Assembly (NCBI GenBank): GCA_039888615.1
Contig: JBDQQS010000002.1
DNA length: 64,000 nucleotides
Reading direction: 5' to 3' (one strand)
Source of the DNA: Flavimaribacter sp039888615
GTDB lineage: Bacteria; Pseudomonadota; Alphaproteobacteria; Rhizobiales; Rhizobiaceae
Shown here: positions 59,343-64,000 of the stretch, piece after piece
How the letters are laid out: each line of letters opens with the position of its first letter
Position numbering within the stretch: position 1 is the first letter of the stretch
Made by a program: the position numbers and the translations under genes
The notes under the pieces: generated by a model
The model's database searches: none
Told to the model about the DNA's origin: nothing
Seen by the model: the letters and a program-made list of their open reading frames with translations, nothing else

Positions 59343-60328
59343 GCGAAGCGCTTCTGAAGATCGAGGCGGCCGAACGGATATTCGGCGGCGGACGAACCCT
59401 GTTCGGCAATCCGCTGCCGGCCGTGCATGCCCTCAGAGGCGTGAGCATCGAGGTGCAGAGAGGCGAAACGCTGGGTATTGTCGGGGAATCCGGTTGCGGC
59501 AAGTCCACGCTCGCCCGCATGCTGGTGGGACTTGATCAGCCGACTGGCGGCGCGATGACTTATGACGGGCACGATATCTCCGCCATGGCGCGCGCGGATG
59601 GAAGACAATTGGCGCGCAAGATCCAGTATGTTTTTCAGGATCCGCTTGCCTCGCTCAATCCGCGCAAGACGATTCGCGCCATTCTGGAAGCGCCTCTCGT
59701 CCACCTGCTCGGCATGGACAAGCCCGCGCGCCAGGCGCGGCTGGAAGAGCTCATGCAGGCGGTCAATCTTGCTCCGGAATTTCTGGAGCGCTACCCGCAC
59801 GAGTTTTCAGGCGGTCAGGCGCAGCGCATCGGCATTGCGCGAGCGCTCGCGGCCGACCCGGAATTGATTGTGCTCGACGAGCCGGTTTCCGCGCTGGACG
59901 TTTCCGTGCAGGCGCAGGTTCTCAATATTCTTGATGACCTCAAACAACGCTTCAACCTGACCTACCTGTTCATCAGCCATGATCTGTCGGTGGTGGAGAG
60001 CGTCAGCGACCGTGTGGCGGTTCTCTATTTCGGCAAGCTCGCCGAAGTCGGGCCGGCCCGCTCGGTGTTTTCGGCGGCGCGTCACCCCTACACGCACCTT
60101 CTGCTGGAATCAGCGCCGGCTCCGGGTCGTAAACCCACCGCAGTCGAGGACGCCGAAACCGAGTTGCCCGATCCGTATAATCCGCCGCCCGGTTGCGCCT
60201 TTCACGCGCGATGTCCCCGAAGAAGCAATCTTTGTCTTCAGAGCGATCCACCGCTGGAGCCCTCGCCAGTTGATAGCAGGCATTTTGCCGCCTGCCATCA
60301 TCCGCACGGGCGATATGCTGATGGCTGA
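59339..60328 (+). CDS. ABC importer ATPase (DppF-like)
   Basis: The 329-residue ATPase has Walker A GESGCGKS, signature FSGGQAQR and VLDEPVSALD, and the family end PPPGCAFHARCPRRSNLC. It starts at a GTG that overlaps the previous stop (GTGA), with AAGGGAGG 8 bases upstream. It completes the importer. Its last 14 bases overlap the GntR gene start. Confidence 0.88.
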   Translation: MSEALLKIEAAERIFGGGRTLFGNPLPAVHALRGVSIEVQRGETLGIVGESGCGKSTLARMLVGLDQPTGGAMTYDGHDISAMARADGRQLARKIQYVFQDPLASLNPRKTIRAILEAPLVHLLGMDKPARQARLEELMQAVNLAPEFLERYPHEFSGGQAQRIGIARALAADPELIVLDEPVSALDVSVQAQVLNILDDLKQRFNLTYLFISHDLSVVESVSDRVAVLYFGKLAEVGPARSVFSAARHPYTHLLLESAPAPGRKPTAVEDAETELPDPYNPPPGCAFHARCPRRSNLCLQSDPPLEPSPVDSRHFAACHHPHGRYADG

Positions 60329-61103
60329 ACTCAAGGACGCCGTCGTATCAAGAACCGGGGGCGACCCGGTTGTCCGAAAGCGAAAGCGGCCGGATCTCGT
60401 GGCCGATATGATCCGCGAGAGAATCATTGGCGCCCATATGCGTCCCGGCGACCGGATACCAGCGGATTGGCTCATGCCGCAAACACTCGGCGTCTCGCGT
60501 GGAACAGTTCGCGAAGCGCTCAAGGTGCTCGAGTATCAGGGCTTGATCACCAGCAAGACCGGTCCAGGCGGCGGCGTCTTCATATGCGAGGTTCGCCCGG
60601 TCGACGCGATCCAGATGCTGGACAATCTGTTTTTGTTCAAGGCGCCCACGATTGCGGACATCTACTCCATTCGCAAGAAACTTGAACCGGAACTGGCTGC
60701 GTCGGTGGCAGGCAATCTTTCGGAGCAAGCAATGGCGGCGCTTCAAAACACCATTCGCCTTTACGAGAAAGAGCCTATAACGGCGGAAGAGGAATACAAC
60801 CAGCGCCTCGCCGAACTGGATTTTCATGCCGAACTCGCAAGCCATTGCGACAACACGCTGCTCGGTTTCATGTGCCGTTTCCTGGTGAGCCTTCTGAGGG
60901 ACATGACGGTGTGCCGCGAGATCTACCGGGAACCCAATTCGGAACTTCGCGAGACCGGTCTGCATTATCAAATCAGGCTTTTGCGGGCCATCAATGCGGG
61001 ATATGCCGACAAGGCGCGCGAGATCATGTATGTCCATATGGTGGAAGCCGAGAAATACATGCTCGAAATGGCCGCCATCCGGGCGCCCGGAGAAGACGAC
61101 TGA
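60315..61103 (+). CDS. GntR-family regulator, FCD subfamily
   Basis: The 262-residue protein has an N-terminal winged helix (VADMIRERIIGAHMRPGDRI, then SRGTVREALKVLEYQGLITS) and a C-terminal FCD all-helical domain with likely metal ligands (Asp-x-x-x-His in LDFHAELASHC and later His residues). It starts inside the end of the DppF gene; a second ATG two codons on is possible. As an importer-operon member it probably senses the imported solute or a product and binds the repeat at 54707-54721. Confidence 0.87.
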   Translation: MLMAELKDAVVSRTGGDPVVRKRKRPDLVADMIRERIIGAHMRPGDRIPADWLMPQTLGVSRGTVREALKVLEYQGLITSKTGPGGGVFICEVRPVDAIQMLDNLFLFKAPTIADIYSIRKKLEPELAASVAGNLSEQAMAALQNTIRLYEKEPITAEEEYNQRLAELDFHAELASHCDNTLLGFMCRFLVSLLRDMTVCREIYREPNSELRETGLHYQIRLLRAINAGYADKAREIMYVHMVEAEKYMLEMAAIRAPGEDD

Positions 61104-61214
61104 GTCTTCCGGGGCGGCCGGGGCTGACAGTCTCCGAGCAATTTGCAAGAATGGCGCTCCACGCTATCCCGGATTTCACAACACGAATTCGCAAAGAAAC
61201 ATTACGGAGGAGAA

Positions 61215-62384
61215 ATGCCACGCCTGAATATCGACAGTGAGTATCTGGCGGACATGTTGGATAAGCTTCTGCATATTCCAAGCCCCACCGGATACACGGA
61301 CAACATCGTCCGGTTCGTCTCGAAGCAGCTGATCGAACTCGGGCTTCAGGTGGAGTTGACGCGCAGAGGCGCGATCAAGGCTGTTCGTCGAGGCAATCGG
61401 CCGGAAGGCGCCCGCGCGATCGTATCCCATCTCGACACACTCGGCGCCCAGGTCAAGTTTCTCAAGAGCAACGGCCGGGTTTCGCTGGTGCCGATCGGGC
61501 ACTGGTCGTCGCGCTTCGCCGAAGGCGCGCGCGCGACCGTGTTCAGTTCCAAGGGCGGCTATCGCGGCACGATCCTGCCCATCAAGGCGTCGGGACACAC
61601 ATTCAACGAAGAAATCGACACGCTGCCGGTGGCGTGGGAGAACGTCGAGATGCGCATCGACGCCTTGTCTCGCAACGAGGAGCATCTGGATCGCCTCGGC
61701 GTAGAGGTCGGAGACATTGTAGCGATCGATCCGCAGCCGGAATTTCTCGACAATGGCTACATCGTTTCACGACACCTCGACAACAAAGCCGGCGTGGCGG
61801 TCATGCTTGCGTCTCTCAAGGCCATGCAGGACCGGAACCTCAAAACGCCCGTCGACATACACTTCCTGTTTTCCATCGCAGAGGAGGTCGGTGTCGGCGC
61901 AGCCTCTATCGTGTCGCCCAACGTCGCTTCGATGATCGCCATCGACAACGGCACGACCGCGCCTGGCCAGAACTCCGACGAATTCGGCGTCACGATCGCC
62001 ATGGCGGATCAGACCGGACCGTTCGACTACCACTTGACCAAGAAGATGGCCGATCTCTGTCAGAAGAATGATATTCGTTATCAGAAGGATATATTCAAAT
62101 ATTACCGATCTGATTCAGCCAGCGCCATCGAGGCGGGAGCGGACGTGCGCACCTCGCTCATAACATTCGGCATCGATGCCTCGCATGGTTACGAGCGCAT
62201 CCATCTGCATGCGTTGAGATCGCTCGCCGAACTGGTGACGGCCTACGTGTCGAGCCCGGTCCAAATCAAGCGGGACTTCGAAGAGCACGGAGAACTCGAC
62301 GGATTTACCCGTCAGTCAACTGGGGAAGCAGAACAGGAACTGTCCATCGACGTCGAGGAAGAGGAACTCGGCGCCCAGACCTGA
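61215..62384 (+). CDS. M42-family peptidase of the NAGGN system
   Basis: The 389-residue protein has M42 aminopeptidase metal ligands: AIVSHLDTLG, YIVSRHLDNKAGVAV (bridging Asp), FSIAEEVGVGAAS (catalytic Glu pair), MIAIDNGTTAPG and DASHGYERIHLHAL (late His). The N-terminus (PRLNIDSEYLADMLDKLLHI) matches the M42 hydrolase that accompanies asnO and ngg in the conserved NAGGN trio. GGAGGAGAA gives a strong ribosome site for ATG 61215. Here it is about 8.5 kb from ngg, behind the importer and GntR genes, 111 bp after gntR. It likely hydrolyses the dipeptide or a product in the cytosol. Confidence 0.85.
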   Translation: MPRLNIDSEYLADMLDKLLHIPSPTGYTDNIVRFVSKQLIELGLQVELTRRGAIKAVRRGNRPEGARAIVSHLDTLGAQVKFLKSNGRVSLVPIGHWSSRFAEGARATVFSSKGGYRGTILPIKASGHTFNEEIDTLPVAWENVEMRIDALSRNEEHLDRLGVEVGDIVAIDPQPEFLDNGYIVSRHLDNKAGVAVMLASLKAMQDRNLKTPVDIHFLFSIAEEVGVGAASIVSPNVASMIAIDNGTTAPGQNSDEFGVTIAMADQTGPFDYHLTKKMADLCQKNDIRYQKDIFKYYRSDSASAIEAGADVRTSLITFGIDASHGYERIHLHALRSLAELVTAYVSSPVQIKRDFEEHGELDGFTRQSTGEAEQELSIDVEEEELGAQT

Positions 62385-62386
62385 CG

Positions 62387-63826
62387 TCAGACGACCGCCG
62401 GGATTTCCGTGAGCGTTTCAGCGAGCCGGCGAGGACCGTCCGGCTGGCCGATGGCGCGCACAGAAGCAATCAACCGGTCCTGGGTCTCGACATCGAGAGC
62501 TGCGCAACACGCGCGAAATTTTTCTTCGAGATCGGCGTCGCTCATTGGGAGTAGCGGTCCGCCGCGATAGCGCGTGTCGGCCTCGGCTTCAAGGCGTCCA
62601 CCGTCCTTCAGATGGAACACGACCCGCGAACGGATCAGATCAAAGCCCTTGGCGTTGATTTGCGGATCGACCGCAGTCGATATCCGCTTTTGCATATCCT
62701 GGAAAGCTGGCGCGCAGACGACATCGTCTTCGAATTCCGGGAGGCCGGCGCTTCGGTGCAGAACCAGCATTGAAATCAACGCAGCCATCGAAAATTTCGC
62801 CTGGAGGCCGTTTTTGGCGACGGCGTAGCGGATCGGATTCAGGATGTTGTCGCCGGCGAAGAATTCGATCCTGTCGACGTTTTCGGGCGCGACGCCATTG
62901 TCAATGACAAGCTTGCGAACCATGTCCATGGCCTGGTGGGTGAGGATCCCGCTGGGGTAGGGCTTGATGCTGACGCCGGGATCGAGGATCGACCAGGTCC
63001 GTCCCATCCCCTGATCCAGCTTTTCAAGCGAGAAGCCGTTGGCGAGCACAGCTGCGAAACCCCATTTGCCGTCCAGAGCGTCAGGATCGGCGGTGAAACC
63101 GCGCTTCGCCATCAATGCGGCCACGACTCCGTTTTCCGATGCGCGTCCGACATGCCATGGTTTGGCCATCGTGCCGAAGCTGCATCTCACACCCGCGGCC
63201 ATGCTTGCGGCAAGGCCAAGCGCGTGCCGCATCTCCGTTTCGTTAAGTTCCAGAAGCCAGGCGGCCGCTGTCGCCGCGCCGAAGGTCGCCACGGTGCCTG
63301 AGGAATGATGTCCGCGCAGATAATGCTCGGGTTTCAGCCATTCCGAGACTTTGCAGGAAACCTCGAAACCAATGTTGAAGGCCGCGAGAAACCGATCGCC
63401 GTCCACATGCCCCAACATCTGCGAAACGGAAAGTGCTGAGGAGAGGGGCGCGGTCGTCGGGTGCGTCAGCAATCCGTAAACATGGTTTGGGTCATGGCTT
63501 ACCTGAGTGTCGTCAAAATCGTGCGCATGGGCGGATATGCCGAAAGCGCGCGCCGCAACCTGAGCAGGGATCTTTCTCTGTCCGGCTCCCAGCAGAAAGG
63601 CGTCTTCGCGCCCGCCGTCGGAAGCAGCCATCGAGACAACGATGCGGGTGGCTTCGTCACTTAATCCCGCAACGTAAAGGCCGACCGTGTCGAGCATGCA
63701 CCTTTTCGCAATTTCGAGAGCTTCAGTCGGAACATCGGCGAATCCGGTGGAGAGCGAAAAGTTAACAGCCTGTTGCGTGACATTGGTGTCAAATGACTGA
63801 AAATCCTGTTTTTTCTCGATTGTCAC
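62387..63826 (-). CDS. MmgE/PrpD-family protein
   Basis: The 479-residue protein has the MmgE/PrpD features RCMLDTVGLYVAGLSDEATR, AHAHDFDDTQVSHDPNHVYG, EHYLRGHHSSGTVATFGAAT and GVRCSFGTMAKPWHVGRASE. The family includes 2-methylcitrate dehydratase, cis-aconitate decarboxylase and related lyases of hydroxy acids. The particular substrate is not evident. The gene is convergent with the M42 gene (2 bp between stops) and divergent from a probable GntR gene. Confidence 0.87.
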   Translation of the reverse strand: MTIEKKQDFQSFDTNVTQQAVNFSLSTGFADVPTEALEIAKRCMLDTVGLYVAGLSDEATRIVVSMAASDGGREDAFLLGAGQRKIPAQVAARAFGISAHAHDFDDTQVSHDPNHVYGLLTHPTTAPLSSALSVSQMLGHVDGDRFLAAFNIGFEVSCKVSEWLKPEHYLRGHHSSGTVATFGAATAAAWLLELNETEMRHALGLAASMAAGVRCSFGTMAKPWHVGRASENGVVAALMAKRGFTADPDALDGKWGFAAVLANGFSLEKLDQGMGRTWSILDPGVSIKPYPSGILTHQAMDMVRKLVIDNGVAPENVDRIEFFAGDNILNPIRYAVAKNGLQAKFSMAALISMLVLHRSAGLPEFEDDVVCAPAFQDMQKRISTAVDPQINAKGFDLIRSRVVFHLKDGGRLEAEADTRYRGGPLLPMSDADLEEKFRACCAALDVETQDRLIASVRAIGQPDGPRRLAETLTEIPAVV

Positions 63827-63877
63827 TACCTCGTTTCCTCTCGATTGCGCACAGGTGTCTGTGTCTTCAAATATTAA

Positions 63878-63889
63878 ATTGTTGACAAT
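63878..63889. promoter_or_regulatory. Operator-like palindrome before MmgE/PrpD and GntR-like genes
   Basis: ATTGT-TG-ACAAT is a perfect inverted repeat in the 114-bp divergent region. It has the TTGTnnACAA form of GntR/FCD operators and lies 51 bp from each start, suiting control by the adjacent regulator. Confidence 0.5.
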
Positions 63890-63940
63890 CTTGGATCATT
63901 ATTTGACGATATGCAAGACGAATACGAGGAATTCTGACTG

Positions 63941-64000
63941 ATGTCCGACATCGATCTCCTGGCCCTTCGACAAAGCAGCACGCTTTCGGAACTGGTCGCA
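63941..64000 (+). CDS. Start of a probable GntR-family regulator (3' truncated)
   Basis: Twenty codons are visible, MSDIDLLALRQSSTLSELVA, cut by the window edge. The sequence STLSELVA resembles the segment preceding the winged helix of FCD-type GntR regulators. GAGGAATTCTGACTG lies upstream as ribosome site. The divergent MmgE/PrpD gene and the palindrome between them support a local regulator, but so short a piece cannot prove the family. Confidence 0.45.
   Translation, partial: MSDIDLLALRQSSTLSELVA

Overview
The window is a GC-rich, gene-dense stretch of chromosome (or large replicon) from an alphaproteobacterium, most probably a salt-tolerant or marine member of the Hyphomicrobiales (Rhizobiales). 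This rests on the gene families: many family-5 solute-binding ABC importers, a TRAP importer, alphaproteobacterial outer-membrane proteins, genes for two compatible solutes (a sucrose-type cluster and N-acetylglutaminylglutamine amide, NAGGN) and arylsulfatases. No rRNA, tRNA or CRISPR array was found.

Layout. 1-5.3 kb: end of a GlsB-type membrane protein, purU, then a three-gene carbohydrate set (GH32-like glycosidase, sucrose-phosphatase-like HAD, sucrose-phosphate-synthase-like glycosyltransferase). 5.4-14.5 kb: a sugar isomerase-like TIM barrel, a nucleotide-pyrophosphatase-type phosphodiesterase, a complete oligopeptide-type ABC importer and an FMN reductase. 14.5-20.3 kb: envelope genes (porin, lipoprotein hydrolase, low-complexity peptidoglycan-binding protein, DUF2092 protein, beta-barrel protein). 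20.4-29.1 kb: one tightly overlapping minus-strand operon, MoxR - DUF58 - DUF4381 - BatA - BatB/C - BatD - octahaem TPR cytochrome. 29.1-36.1 kb: two cysteine-type arylsulfatases around a membrane-anchored CadC/TolB-like TPR regulator, a secreted HAD phosphatase and the wreck of an outer-membrane protein gene. 36.4-39.8 kb: a beta-lactamase-fold hydrolase, a class III aminotransferase, then IS110 and siderophore-interacting-protein remnants.

40-47.7 kb looks like an inserted catabolic block for D-apionate: a TRAP transporter and ApnO on the plus strand; OiaK, the RuBisCO-like OiaX and LrgB/LrgA on the minus strand. By the known pathway apionate is oxidised and isomerised, phosphorylated and cleaved to 3-phosphoglycerate and glycolate. 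LrgAB are homologues of the plant glycolate/glycerate transporter PLGG1, so their place in this operon suggests glycolate transport.

48-64 kb: dusA, then an extended NAGGN locus. The synthesis pair asnO-ngg is divergent from a MarR regulator. Next come an M20 amidohydrolase, a peptide ABC importer with an unusual permease-ATPase fusion, a GntR regulator and the M42 peptidase that belongs to the conserved NAGGN trio. A MmgE/PrpD gene and the start of another probable GntR gene close the window. Together these could make, import, hydrolyse and sense NAGGN or related peptides; the import and breakdown part is inference.
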